Origin: Dermanyssus gallinae
Lineage: Eukaryota > Arthropoda > Arachnida > Mesostigmata > Dermanyssidae
Direction of reading: 5' to 3'
Length of the DNA stretch: 64,000 nt
Assembly: GCA_003439945.1 (NCBI GenBank)
Contig: QVRM01005676.1
Coordinates: forward strand, 1 to 64,000
Numbering within the stretch: position 1 is the first letter of the stretch; each line of letters opens with the position of its first letter. This document shows, in pieces, positions 53,056-64,000 of this stretch. Below the pieces are notes generated by a model. It searched no databases. It was not told where the DNA came from and saw only the letters and a program-made list of their open reading frames with translations. Both the position numbers and the translations under genes were made by a program.

Positions 53056-53227
53056 TTTTCGAGCTGACCCTCAGCCAACATTTAACGCCCACGGGTTTAC
53101 TTTTGCATTGCTTCGTAAGGCGGACCCCATAAATGCAGATGTGAAACGATGGGGATCGAACCCTTGCACCTGTTTCCTCTGGCCGCGAGGTTTACGCAAA
53201 TGCAGCACGCACGCCACCAGGCTCGAC
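53056..53227 (-). mobile_element. SINE-B, minus strand, diverged
   Basis: The reverse complement starts GTCGAGCCTGGTGGCGTGCG, has B-box GGTTCGATCCCC and the tail ATGTTGGCTGAGGGTCAGCT. No clear target-site duplication. Confidence 0.82.
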
Positions 53228-54364
53228 GTACTTCATTGTAAAGCTGACGGTAAGTGTCACAGCGGATCGTTTGCATATTGTCTAAAACTGCATGTGCCTG
53301 CACTCCAAGTAGCTTTTCGAAATAAAAGTTAATGAGAGAAATAATCGCCGGCTTCTAGAGGAGCATGTTCTGATGTAACGTAGCGACGTCCACTCAATTC
53401 ACAAATGTAACCGCAAGAGAAACGCAATGCGAGATTGTTCTATTATTTTCAGGTCGCTGGGAGCTTGGATATGCAGCCCGTTAAGCTTGATATTTTCATC
53501 ATTCGTTCACCCCTTGGCAGGCGGGCTTTATTGAGAATGACAAACACGCATCTGGCAATTTAGATGCTTGATTGCACATGATTACACTTACGGACTGTGC
53601 GCTACGTGAACATTATATTAACGATTTTTTCTGGCTACATATTTAGCCTGAATGTTCATTCCAGAGCAAGTTATCGTCGTCGTGACTTCAAATAACGTAT
53701 TGAATCTAACAGGCTGCTTGCATATGCTGATGAACGTACATCTATCAATATTTTCTAGTATAACGGCAACGTTCGTGCACTCAACATTATTTATGCTGAT
53801 GTTGCAGTAGTAAGCAACACGTCTTATGAACTTTCTGTGAATTTTGGCCAGAACATTCCCATCACACACGTATGTGTTCATAAAGCCCTATTCGAGGACG
53901 TTAAAGACACCTTCGCCCATGCCCTCACAGAACAACAAGCGGACCCATTCGAAGATTGCAAAAGCAACAGAATATGGCAAATTGGTTAAATATAAGCAGG
54001 ATAGCTTATTTTAAGTAAAGCTGTTAGTGGAAAGCTGCCCTGCACTCATTTAGACATAAAACGAAATGCATGGATTGAATAAATGCAGGACATAGAAATT
54101 GGAATTATTTATAGTCATTTATTTACCTGAAACATTTTTGGTCGTAGGGCAATTGCAGGGGCTGCACAAAAAAGGGCAACTGCAGGGGCCCACTGCGTCT
54201 TTACTGGTTACGCAGCTACGCTGGAATTGCGGACAAACCGAGGACGAACTCGAGACTCACATGTCCACATGAGTTTTTACCCTCATGCCTTAATACGTTG
54301 AGCAGGTCAGGCCCGCCCTTACTGGATATAGAGCAACTGGTTGCCAATTTTTTTTTCTAGGAGG
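53228..54364. other. Spacer, nothing recognised
   Basis: No coding or repeat signal that I can name, apart from repeat D at its right edge. Confidence 0.45.
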
Positions 54365-54476
54365 TTTCGGGAATGCATGATGCACATGCGCCACTAGCAG
54401 CCTGCGTGAGTAGTGTGAGACTCGCAAACCCACTAAACCCGGATTCCTCCCCACCCCCCCAGGCTCGGTATTACTT
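54365..54476 (+). repeat. Unclassified interspersed repeat D, copy 2
   Basis: GGGAATGCATGATGCACATG ... CACTAGCAGCCTGCGTGA ... CCAGGCTCGGTA; see 690-800. Confidence 0.6.
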
Positions 54477-54570
54477 TGGCATTACATCGAAGAACTGGTT
54501 GCCAACTGAGTGAACTCAATTTAAGATAGCTTAAAAATGTATCTTTCAGCATTGTTAATCGATCAATACC

Positions 54571-54648
54571 GATGGAGTGCCGCGGGGTACAGCGACCTAT
54601 ATATATATATATATATATATAGGTCGCTGTACCCCGCGGCACTCCATC
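54571..54648. repeat. Perfect 78-bp palindrome with (TA)n centre
   Basis: Arms of 27 bp (54571-54597, GATGGAGTGCCGCGGGGTAC..., and 54622-54648, its exact complement) flank 24 bp of alternating TA. With one mismatch the pairing extends to 54566-54653. It would form a GC-stemmed hairpin or cruciform. Confidence 0.95.
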
Positions 54649-54653
54649 AGTAT

Positions 54654-55092
54654 ATTTTTTTTAAAAACTCGCACTCGAAAACATGAAAATAAATTATGAC
54701 TATCGAGTAGTCAAATATGAGTAGCCACATAGAGTAAGGTAATCACAACAACGAAATGAAGCAACTTTTAGTTTATTTGTTCCCCTTGATACGATTAACG
54801 AACTAGTTTTGCACACATACTAGGGATTATGTGTTGCTGCAACAAACACTTGTCAACATCGTTAAGCTACTATATGTATATAGCTAAGGTCTTTTATTTG
54901 AGACGTGTGTATTGCTTCAAACGAAGTACGTCCCAAATAATGCATATAATACCGCCTCTTGTTTTCGACAGGCCAGAGGCAAATCACCTTAATGCGTTTT
55001 TTTCTAAATTCCATTTGCTTGCACATGCCCACTATACACCTATTTTTCACGCACCGTCCTCTCTCCGCAGAAATCACTCGCACAGGTATATG

Positions 55093-55139
<47 letters not shown>

Positions 55140-56556
55140 ACGCTCGGGTGAACCTTATTTAACAGACACTCCCCTGTGCTCTAGCGGTCATCCGAGGTCA
55201 AGAACCCAAAACCTTAAAACCTATAATGGGATATAAATTTAAGTATTTTTCTCTAGTTTCTCTAGCGCGGTTGCTTCCGTAACGCCCGTGTTTTGTCTGC
55301 GTTACATACGTATGTTCTCGACAGACCAAGACGAGAATTCGAGGCTATTAAGGCATGTAATGTTTTTTGTCGATGAACAGCATCAAACGACTGTGACATA
55401 GACAAACGATGGCCTGTGCACATCGATATCGTATTCAACCTCGCTAGTCTGCTTCATGGACATACACGCTTGCACATACACACACACACAACTTCAACGC
55501 GACGTTAAAGAACTTCCACATCTACGCCATTAACAACGAGCTCACAAGCGAGAACCTTCAATAACATTGTTGATTCTTCTTGCGCATACAGATCAGCCAA
55601 CAGCAACAACTGCTACAATAGCCGCAGTTGTCCATGCTCCCAACTAATACCGAAGCTGCAATAACCGCAGTTGTCCATGCTATATCCAACTAATACCGAA
55701 ACGTCTGAATAATTGCCTGTCTACCACTGCGAGGACAACTTTACTGGGCAATATGTACACGAATTAAAAAGCAAGCATAGCAATTTTTTTTATCAATAGG
55801 AAAATGTTGATCATCCGCGTCAACTAGACCAGGGCGCATGTATCGCGAACAATTTGCAAGTAAGGACTAAAATTCTAAACAGTGATAACAATTCCACGTA
55901 TAAAAGTAACTACAGTAGACTCGTAATGCCTGTATTTATGAATGAAGGTCACTAAAGCCACTACACGCCTACCACCGTTCTACACGCGTAAAAGTCCGAT
56001 AACAGCTTTAACAGCTAGGTTCCTTTATCGCGTATCCAGCAAACGGAGCCACTCGTACGCGAAGGACGGTCTGATGAACGTTTTCGTGCTTCCGTTGTCC
56101 TGTTCGTCGGATGAACACTCCGCCCCCAGCGTCAAGCTCCAACAATAAACTAGTAGTACACGATCGTGGCTTCAAGACCATTTGACAGGTAACGATACAT
56201 ACGAATATGAGTAACTGTCGCTCCCGGAATTCGAATCCAGATAATAATAGTAAAACCAATTGCAGCCTACGAAAGTGATGCTCATCATATGTTGTCGTTC
56301 TTCTTCTTTCTCTTCTTGTGGTGTATGTATGCACGTCGCATCATGTTTTGCATCGTTTCGCTATTCCGTCTGAGAACCGTTCATGCAGCACTACACTAGC
56401 TTATATATATATATATATGTTAGCGTTGAGCTGAGCTGGCTCGCCAAAGGTAGTCTGGCAATCTGCTGTTACGGAAATCATCCGACAGGACTCAGCAGAA
56501 CAGCAGTTGCTCGATCTATCAATTGGAGTCATCGATGCGGTCTGATCGCGTCACGC
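54654..56556. other. Region 3' of TOM20
   Basis: Holds a (TA)n run (55096-55137) and presumably the TOM20 3' UTR in its right part. I found no clear AATAAA on the minus strand here. An open frame of unknown meaning ending LRLLDTR (minus, about 56020-56140) was seen. Confidence 0.45.
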
Positions 56557-58802
56557 CTATTCAACATCCTCTTCAATTTCGCGTACGTGCAACTCTCTGC
56601 TGAGCGTGGGCAGTCTTGCGACCAGCATGGCCATTATCTGTAATACGAATAGGACAAAAAAACACAGAAACACAGCAAACATATTACTAAGTAACAACCC
56701 AGTAACATCAAAGCCAACGGCCGGCTCAATCAACACCTAAAGGTTCTGATGAGGCCACGTCGCAGACAAAATGTACAAGCTTTCGGTAAAGCATACTTTA
56801 TTTTTGCTAGCCTTTAGCTCTCAATTATGTAATTTCACTAAAAATCCAACTAGATTTTCGTTCTCTACCTTGATTGCTGAAATTGACGACGCAATACAAT
56901 TCTGTACAAGTAGCCCATCACTGTACGTTCACGTATATATATATATATATTTTTATATTATTTATTTCAGAATATATCCCAGAACTCATCCAACAAACTT
57001 TGGGATCTAGTACAACTAGACAAAAAATCATTTCCAATGCAACAAGGGGGCGTAAATGTCTTCTAAAAATGGGTAATTGAGCGCAAAAGCCAAACATAAG
57101 AATTGCAATGATTTCATTTCTTGAGAATTATCTTCAATATAACACTTCTTCTGCTTGAGCTAACCTACAATGCAAATTAGTGGATGCAAAATATTCCTGC
57201 AAACACGCAGGTACAATTGGCTTGTCGAAATGATTATTGAGGCTCTCGCAATCGCAGATTTAGTGGAGATATGTCAGTATAAAAAGCTTGATACACTTTT
57301 AGTAATTTCGCTCTCACACCAAAAAAAGGCATTTCCGCCCCTTGTTCCATTAGAAAAAGACAGCGCAGGGCAGACAAAAGAAAATCATGACAGTAACTCC
57401 CCGCGTACGACAACTCCTCTCAGTGATGATATTTTGTCTTAAGTCACATATTCGTCTGCTGTGTTCTTCGTGAGGCTTCTCATATAATAATAATAATGTA
57501 TGCGTGATGTTGTCAATTTGCAAAAGCAAAAAACGAAACAAAAGCTATATTAAAGACGTAAAAAAGCTACAAGCAAACAGAGCAAGTCAAAATATCTCAA
57601 AGTTAAAACTCAAGTCCTAGATCATCATATATAAATAAGCAGAAACTTCACTGCACAAATACACATATATTCATTTCCCTGGGAATGTGAAGCGAATGTG
57701 GCAAAAGCCAGTGGTCCTTCCCATTGAATTACAACAATAACAACAACCACTTCAACTACTACTACTACTACTACTACTACTACAACTGTTTTTTTGTCAT
57801 TTCAACCAACTTCTGTTATATGTGTGTGTGTGATCGGCCGATTTGTCGAGTTTGTATTTGCTTATGTGTGAGAATGTTACTGTTAGTTCCTTTTTTCTTC
57901 TCCAGTAAATGTGTAGCTGCTGTTACTACGGTGTAGCTAGTGCGTGACTAATGTTTGCTGCTTTTTTTCTGCTGTGTTCGTTGTATTTAAGAGAGCCCTC
58001 CCGAGCGGTGTTGCTTTGCGTATATATGTAGGATATCCCAGGAGGATTTACTTACTTCCTCAGGTAGAGACTGGTTAAGCACGCGAAGCAGCTGCTCGGG
58101 CTGTTCGCAGACGACAACGGCTGCCGCAAGATGCTCGACGCCGCCTTCGACGTCGCCCATAGTCAGCAGGGTTTCGCCCATCTGCAGTTCCTGCAGCAGG
58201 AACTTCTGGAGGGCGTTGGCGTCGTTCGTGTTTGGCAGCGAGATCGCGGCCCGTCGCGCCTTGCGCTCCTTCTGGCGACGCTCGCGGACCTTCTGTTTGT
58301 ACAGAGGGTCCCTACGCCGTTTGTGATCGAAGTATATGCAGTAGCCTGGATCCGAAAATCGAGACCCCACCAGACACAAATCGCCAAAAAAAAGAAACTT
58401 ATTATCGCGAAGTCGCTTATTTTTCTCCTGTCGCCATTTATAAATGTTTTTTTTTAATTCAACACAACATATATATATATATATAACGTTACGAAGCAAA
58501 CGTAATCTTATAGAAACTCTCGCCATTAATATATATGCATATATATGCGCCCGGGGAGAGAGAAAAATGATCTTCGCAATCGATGGATTCTCATTTTGTG
58601 ATTTCTGTACGTTGGGGTCTTGATTTTCTAATCCTACTATATATAAATATATATATTTTTTTCATGGGGCCGTCTTCTCCGGACGGCAAATCCATTTAAG
58701 TTCAAAAACTTTTCATTGAGCTTGAAATTTCCATTATTACATAAATTCAAACAATTATAACTATTCAGGTAATTTTGCAGAAAAGGCTATCGCCCGTGTC
58801 TG

Positions 58803-58842
<40 letters not shown>

Positions 58843-59569
58843 CTTGTCTCTACTCCCACGCTCCCCGTTTTAATTGCAATTAAAGTGTGTTCTATTGTAT
58901 TCATTTCGATTGCAGCCGACATAGCAGTAAAGCAACATTTTCTTCAAAAATTTCTTCTGTTTGAGCTATTCCATTGTTATCTCGTTCTGGAGTCGTTCTA
59001 GCCACTTTGCACCTAAATCTTCACTAAAACATTACAGAGGGATAATCACAGCGTGTATATATATAGAAGAACATTTTGAAGAAAATGTTGCTTTACTGCT
59101 ATGTCGGCTGCAATCGAAATGAATACAATAGAACACACTTTAATTGCAATTAAAACGTGGGAGTAGAGACAAGCTTAATACCTACTGCATTGGCAAAATT
59201 TCTAACGAAACAAAAAAGACGGTAGGCCGTTATTGAGCATACTGTTCTTGAGACCGAGATTGTTCTGAAGTATTCGTTGGTCAAACTCATATGCACCTCA
59301 CAAGTGATGACAAATTATGGACATCGAATCGGAATTGAAAACGGGACTTTGTGGAAGGCTAAAAATACCTTTTAAGCAGTCCACTAAAGAGGCAATTAAA
59401 AAAGACACTAAACAACAAATTGGCGCAGAGTTTTTGAGTAAATATTAACCGATTCCGCAGGTATAGCGTATAAATCGAGCGCTCAACATTTAGCTGGCAG
59501 ATATTACAGATGCGTTTAAGATTATATACTTGGCCTAACAGACTAATGGAAAAATAGATAGTCTAGGTG

Positions 59570-59603
<34 letters not shown>

Positions 59604-59917
59604 TCGGTACGGTTCCAGAAGACAACAAGCAAGCATACAAACAACGTTCAACAAGCACGCTCTTATGTATTGTGCAACACACGCGCACCATGTTGCCATC
59701 ACACTCAGCCACTCTTAAATGCTGTTCGAAACACGTGTCTATATATATATATATATGTTGGTTGTCCTGTTATGTAACGTCGTTTCTGCATGAGTGTACT
59801 TTGTAGAGTTCGTTGTTATTAATGCGTGATTTAGTTAGTCAGTTACGCACCGAGGAACAGGGTGCCTGCGATTCCGGCCGCAACCAGCGCCGTGTTCGAG
59901 CTTGCCGCCGACAGCAT
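56557..59917 (-). CDS. Tom20: Mitochondrial import receptor subunit TOM20, complete, 3 exons, 145 aa
   Basis: Minus-strand exons: 59851-59917, 58056-58345 and 56557-56637 (phases 1 and 0; boundary 58345 could be off by one). The protein starts MLSAASSNTALVAAGIAGTL, a single membrane anchor (about 9-28), followed by GYCIYFDHKRRRDP, the basic patch that keeps the protein in the outer membrane. A charged linker (RERRQKERKARR) and the TPR-like presequence-binding domain (about 62-117; ALQKFLLQELQMGE, GGVEHLAAAVVVCEQPEQLL) follow. The last exon gives MLVARLPTLSRELHV and the acidic end EEDVE with TAG. Length and domain order match animal TOM20 (145 aa in human, from memory). TOM20 binds amphipathic presequences at the TOM complex and passes them to TOM40. 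Splice sites are GT-AG (GTGCGT/CCAG, GTAAGT/TACAG). No defect seen. Confidence 0.95.
56638..58055 (-). other. Intron 2 of TOM20
   Basis: 1.4 kb, AT-rich, with short (TA)n at 56936-56952, an (ACT)n run near 57757-57783 and a TGTG stretch near 57822. No exon or mobile element recognised. Confidence 0.55.
58842..59174. mobile_element. Fold-back MITE in TOM20 intron 1
   Basis: The left arm (58842-58949, starting GCTTGTCTCTACTCCCACG) is repeated inverted at 59074-59174. They differ mainly by a 7-bp insertion (CTCCCCG-like) in the left arm. A (TA)n run (58806-58840) touches the left end. No coding capacity. Confidence 0.85.
59571..59598. repeat. (TA)n microsatellite in TOM20 intron 1
   Basis: Short alternating TA; others at 58470-58485 and 59743-59757. 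Confidence 0.85.
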
Positions 59918-61048
59918 GTTGGTGTGACGAAGCGACAGAGTGGCGGGCGAACTCAGCCTAGAACTGCTGAGAACTGTTGAGAGCGCAACTACTCAATAAC
60001 GAATGATCGCCGAATCGATATTAATATCGTACTGTCGATTGAACGAACGCCTCTGTGTCAACTTGGTCAACACCACTTCTTGGAGGACTTGCTCTCTCTC
60101 TACAGCGAACGGACGGACAGCACACACACTGACACTGCCAGCCGACGGGAGCGTCGGAAATCGGAACTTCGGGGCCGAGTGAACGGGAGTGAACAGTGAT
60201 GCTCGCCCACAATGAAGCCACACGGACGGCGAACGATGCTCGAACGCAGCGGCCGTGATGGTTTGCCACAGGCACGACACGATCATCAGCGCAGCGCGCA
60301 CAACAAACACACGCCACACGTTCAGAGAGACGACTGGCTGGTTGTCGACTGCTAGCTACTTCGTCTGTCTACAGAACAGCATCCAAAGAAAGACATCACA
60401 ATAGCCAGATCATTAGTCCCCCCCCCCCTGGTTACTTGTACTGTCCAAATAAACAAACCAGTAAATAAACAAACAGACAGACAGATAGACAAACTGCTGG
60501 GGAAAAAAGGCGCAGGAGACTCAAAGCCAAATAAACAAACAGACGACAGATAGACAGGTAAATAAGCGGCCAGACAGGTAAATAGACGGTCAAACAGGCA
60601 AACAACCGAGCCTTGAAGTACTACTACTTACTGCCTGGTTATTTCCGAACCTTGGAGGGAATATATGAGAGAATGTAAGGTTTTTAGTGGGTGCAGCGCA
60701 GATCACCGGGTGTTGCTGGTCCCACCGCCATCTACTGGGTGTGCATAATGCGTTTTTCTGAACCTTTCAAATTTTTTTAAATAAAGACAAACAACGGAAC
60801 ACAGCACAACGTGCCTGGCCAGACCATTAGCCTGGCCGCGGCATAGCGACCCGCGACATTGATACACCTCACCCTGGCGGGAGGTGAGTTTGGGAAACAG
60901 TCCCACACTAATTACTGCCGTTGATGATAGTAGCAGTAATTGAGCTGCCAGCGATGCACCTGCGCGACTTAAGCTTCCGTTCTCCGATAGTTCCCATATA
61001 AAATTTCGCACTAAAAAACCATATACATATATCCCAATAAAAACACAT

Positions 61049-61109
61049 TTTTCGGGCTGACCCCCAGCCAAGCTTTAACGTCCACGGGACTGCAATTCGC
61101 ATTGCCTTA
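61049..61109 (-). mobile_element. SINE-B 3' fragment
   Basis: TTTTTCGGGCTGACCCCCAG ... ACGTCCACGGGACTGCAATT, the inverted tail of SINE-B only. About 55 bp from the full copy at 61164. Confidence 0.75.
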
Positions 61110-61163
61110 CTAATTGATGCTGCAGATTATAGTAGTAGTAGTAGTAGTAGTAGTAGTAATTGA

Positions 61164-61340
61164 GTCGAGCCCGGTGGCGTGGTGGATTGAGTCTCCACCT
61201 CACAACCGGAGGAGACATATAGGTGCGCGGGTTCGAGCCCCACCGTTGCACATTTGTATTTATGGGGGTCCGTCTACGAAGCAATGTGAAAAACAGTTCC
61301 GTGGACGTTAAATCTTGGCTGAGGGTCAGCCCGAAAACTT
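61164..61340 (+). mobile_element. tRNA-derived SINE-B, full length, with target-site duplication
   Basis: GTCGAGCCCGGTGGCGTGGT, B-box GGGTTCGAGCCCC, linker TATTTATGGGGGTCCGTCTA, and a tail ending CTGAGGGTCAGCCCGAAAAC. It is bounded by a 16-bp repeat TAGTAGTAGTAATTGA at 61148-61163 and 61341-61356. Very close to the copy at 35217-35403. Confidence 0.9.
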
Positions 61341-62915
61341 TAGTAGTAGTAATTGAGCTGCCACACCGATGCACGTGCGCGGATTAATAGTATATAATTG
61401 ATCAAATATATATATATATATCCCCGCACGCACCCTGTGGGGCGCCGCGCTGCACTAATGCACTGGTTCGCGCACGCTTGTCGCGCTACTGCCATGTCCA
61501 CGTGCAGGCAAGTAGCAGACGGCTTGCTTATCATGCGCGCCGTGTGCGGCCGTATCGAATTATGCGTGTCTCGATGATGATTGTGTGCGCGTAAAGAGTG
61601 GAGGAGATAGGCGGAGGGGAGGGTGGTAAACAAAAGAGTGTGAGGAAGGCAGGCCTTTAGGGCGGAACCGGAGTAGCAAAGCGGTAAATCACGAGGAAGA
61701 GGAGAGGGACGATGATGATGATGATCAACAAAAATATGGCAATGATGATGATGATGATCAACAAAAATATGGTGATGATGATGATGATGATGATCACCGT
61801 CATGAAGGAGATCATCAGCAGCAGCATCCTGTACCGGCAACATTGAACAGGCGCGGAACGCAACCAGCGCGAATCGGAATTTTTTATGTACGCCGCCGCC
61901 GTTCGATCGGTGGGTTGGTTCGAGATTCGTTCGAGGTTCGGTGCCGGCAGGTGCTGACGAATTGTGGTGATCGTGATGAGATGTGATGTTGTTGTTGATG
62001 CGGCTGCATGATTACAATAATGATGGTGATGCATGCTGGATGTGGTCGCGTAACGTGCAGTGTTCCTTCCGTCGTGGGTGTCTGTGCGGGTGTTCGACAG
62101 CGGGCGGCCGCGAGGCGCGTGCTGGCCTGATCGTGGATCTCTTCCATCAACAACTGAACTACTAAGTGAAACAACAACGACAGGTGATTTATCCGAACTA
62201 GGGTCGTGACGAGGAGGATGATGGTGACGCTGCCGCTGCTAACAATGATGAGCATAGGCTACGTGCTAGAAGCACGGCGAGCAGCAGCAACAACAACAAC
62301 AACAACAACATACGCGACAGTAATCGTATCGTTGCTTGGCTAATTAACTCGTTGGTACGTAATTAGTCGTTCGGAAGATCGATCGTTCGATTCGGTTTCG
62401 TAGTTTGTTCGGATGCGGTCCGGGACCCGGACGTGATCGTTCCGACGTTGGTGGGGGTTTAACGACTCGGGATGACTCTATCGGACATCACTAAGCACAC
62501 TCATTTTACTCATTCGTAAATCTCACTCATAAAATACTTCAGTCTTCGTTGGGGGTTACCTGGCCTGCCGATGTAACACCGGTGCATGTCAACGTGCGTG
62601 CGTGCGTGAGTACATACAACAACGATAGCGCTAGATAAAACAATAAATCGACGACAAATCTATCTATCTGACTGTCCGCGCACCTCAGCTTGTTTCGTTT
62701 TTAATTCTAGTGACGACACTAGTTACAACGGGAAGAAATCGCGTGGTCGCTGACCATCGTGAGGAGCTGATGGTGGTACGGGTTGTCGCAGTGGTGCTAT
62801 CGAGGTATCGACATCGGTAACAAGCAACACAACAACAACAAGGAAAATAGCAACAACGGCAACAATAACAACTAGCCTTACGGCAGCAGCAGCAGCAAAA
62901 GTAGCGACCGGCGCT

Positions 62916-63678
62916 ATGGCGCTTCGCACAATCGATTCACGTGTGTTCAGCGCGCTGAGAAAGTCGCCGGTGGTGGTGGCGGCAGCGGCTGCGACAGTGC
63001 CAGTGTTTTCTCTGCGGGTTTATCCATTCGGGACCGTGAGCAGTTCGCCTTCGGCCTCTGCCGACCGAAGCGCGGCCCCAACTCGGACGGCGGCCGGCAG
63101 CAGCTATGAGCTACAACGACGACGAGGCCTCATGGCCGCCGGCACCATGATGGTGACCACTGCCGGGGGCGGCAATGGGGCGACGGCAGCAGCAACAACA
63201 ACAACACTACTTCAGCATCGGACGCTGAGTTGTTCTGGCCGGGCTCTGGCCGGGACGTCGTTGGCCCCGCTGGTCGGTCACGTTCATGCCCACGGCTGTG
63301 GAGCGGAGCTTCACGAGCGCCGCGCGTTGTTCCGGCGACACCGGCTAGCGTTTCGCCAGCTCAATGGCGATAGAGTTGGGTTCGTCGGCGTCCGGCTGTT
63401 CAGCGCGGCAAGCAACAGTACAATTAGCAGCCATAACAGCAGTCGTTTTGCAACAGACGCCGCCGCCGCTGCTAGCGACCACAAGAACCAAAGCGGCGGC
63501 GGCAGTAGTGGTGGAGGCGGCGGCGCCGATGCCGGCGAATCGACGTCCAAGACGCGCGAACAACTCGAAGCCGAGCGACGCGAAGAGGACGCCCGTAAAG
63601 CCAAACACCTCCGGTGGAGCTTCTACGCGTTCGGAATATCGGCGGTATTCATTGGAACGACGCTCATCATGGAGTACG
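62916..63678 (+). CDS. Probable mitochondrial import inner membrane translocase subunit TIM50, first exon only
   Basis: ATG 62916 opens 254 codons that end in phase 1 at a donor (TACG/GTATGC); later exons lie beyond the window. The first 40 residues (MALRTIDSRVFSALRKSPVV...) are Arg/Ser/Ala-rich without acids, a typical mitochondrial presequence. A long Ala/Gly/Ser/Thr low-complexity stretch follows (about 40-205), then a charged segment (REQLEAERREEDARKAKHL, about 213-231) and one membrane helix (WSFYAFGISAVFIGTTLIM, about 234-252) ending EYG. This order is that of TIM50 ahead of its phosphatase-like domain, which holds presequence proteins for TIM23. The diagnostic domain is not in the window, so another single-pass inner-membrane protein is possible. 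The neighbouring TOM20 supports the call. Confidence 0.6.
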
Positions 63679-63715
63679 GTATGCTCGTACATATGCTTAT
63701 ATCTCTCTCTTTGCA

Positions 63716-63718
63716 CAT

Positions 63719-63790
<72 letters not shown>

Positions 63791-63815
63791 CATTATTGTT
63801 TCGTTTTTAAGTTCT

Positions 63816-63862
<47 letters not shown>
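63716..63862. repeat. (TA)n microsatellites at the start of intron 1 of the TIM50-like gene
   Basis: Two runs (63716-63787 and 63819-63862) separated by about 30 bp. Reading through the donor gives a false Ile/Tyr-rich tail. Confidence 0.95.
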
Positions 63863-63864
<2 letters not shown>

Positions 63865-64000
63865 TGCCCGGACTAGTGTGGATAAGGTCGCCAACCGCCG
63901 AACAACATTCTGACATTATGTCAACCTCAGTCCTACTGCGGCTCATGCCCATTTCGAGGCGATCTTACCGTATATTTGCAAATTTACTTACATCTTTCAA

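Larger units (their letters stand above)
59918..62915. promoter_or_regulatory. Divergent intergenic region between TOM20 and the TIM50-like gene
   Basis: 3.0 kb between two start codons pointing outward. It must hold both promoters and 5' UTRs, perhaps with non-coding first exons. The part next to TOM20 (60000-60330) is relatively GC-rich with AATCGATATTAATATCG near 60011; the part next to the other gene (62700-62915) is rich in CAA/CAGCAG. In between lie AAACAGACAGACAG repeats (60460-60600), two SINE-B pieces and GAT-rich repeats (61710-61800). No TATA box can be assigned with confidence. Confidence 0.5.

Overview
This is a eukaryotic, intron-rich and very repeat-rich arthropod nuclear window. 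A mite or tick is my best guess, because the non-LTR elements resemble those I know from chelicerate genomes; this is inference. Real host genes fill only a small part of the 64 kb. The rest is introns and spacers packed with (TA)n, (AAT)n and (CAA)n microsatellites, three near-identical mariner copies, at least five kinds of LINE, two tRNA-derived SINE families and several fold-back elements.

Left half: two tandem cytochrome P450 genes of the CYP3 clan lie on the minus strand. The distal one, P450-B, is complete: nine exons from 35705 down to 18951, all intron phases consistent, encoding 491 aa. The proximal one, P450-A, shows its first three exons (5840 to 335) before the window ends. The duplicated block includes non-coding DNA, namely an upstream flank (about 5.6-7.7 kb against 35.4-37.65 kb) and parts of intron 2. 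The copies have since been hit by different transposons: a mariner, SINEs and an R1-like LINE lie in P450-B introns, and a LINE fragment lies in its upstream flank.

Middle (about 36-53 kb): a transposon graveyard. It holds R1-like LINE remnants, a 1.1 kb palindromic element, a LINE with a YLGDG reverse transcriptase, and a nearly full-length LINE (about 43.7-50.6 kb). The ORF1 of that last element carries an SGNH-esterase-like domain, and its reverse transcriptase is split by a mariner. Next comes a CR1/jockey-type LINE end split by a SINE.

Right end: two nuclear genes for mitochondrial protein import face away from each other. TOM20 (minus, three exons, 145 aa) is the outer-membrane presequence receptor. 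A probable TIM50 (plus, first exon only) is the inner-membrane receptor that takes presequence proteins over from the TOM complex. About 3 kb separates their start codons, so a shared promoter region is possible. I found no rRNA, CRISPR, prokaryotic operon or virus-like region. The window holds no obvious new multi-gene system. The most interesting points are the duplicated P450 pair lacking the C-helix tryptophan, the TOM20/TIM50 head-to-head pair, the esterase-bearing LINE and the large palindromes.
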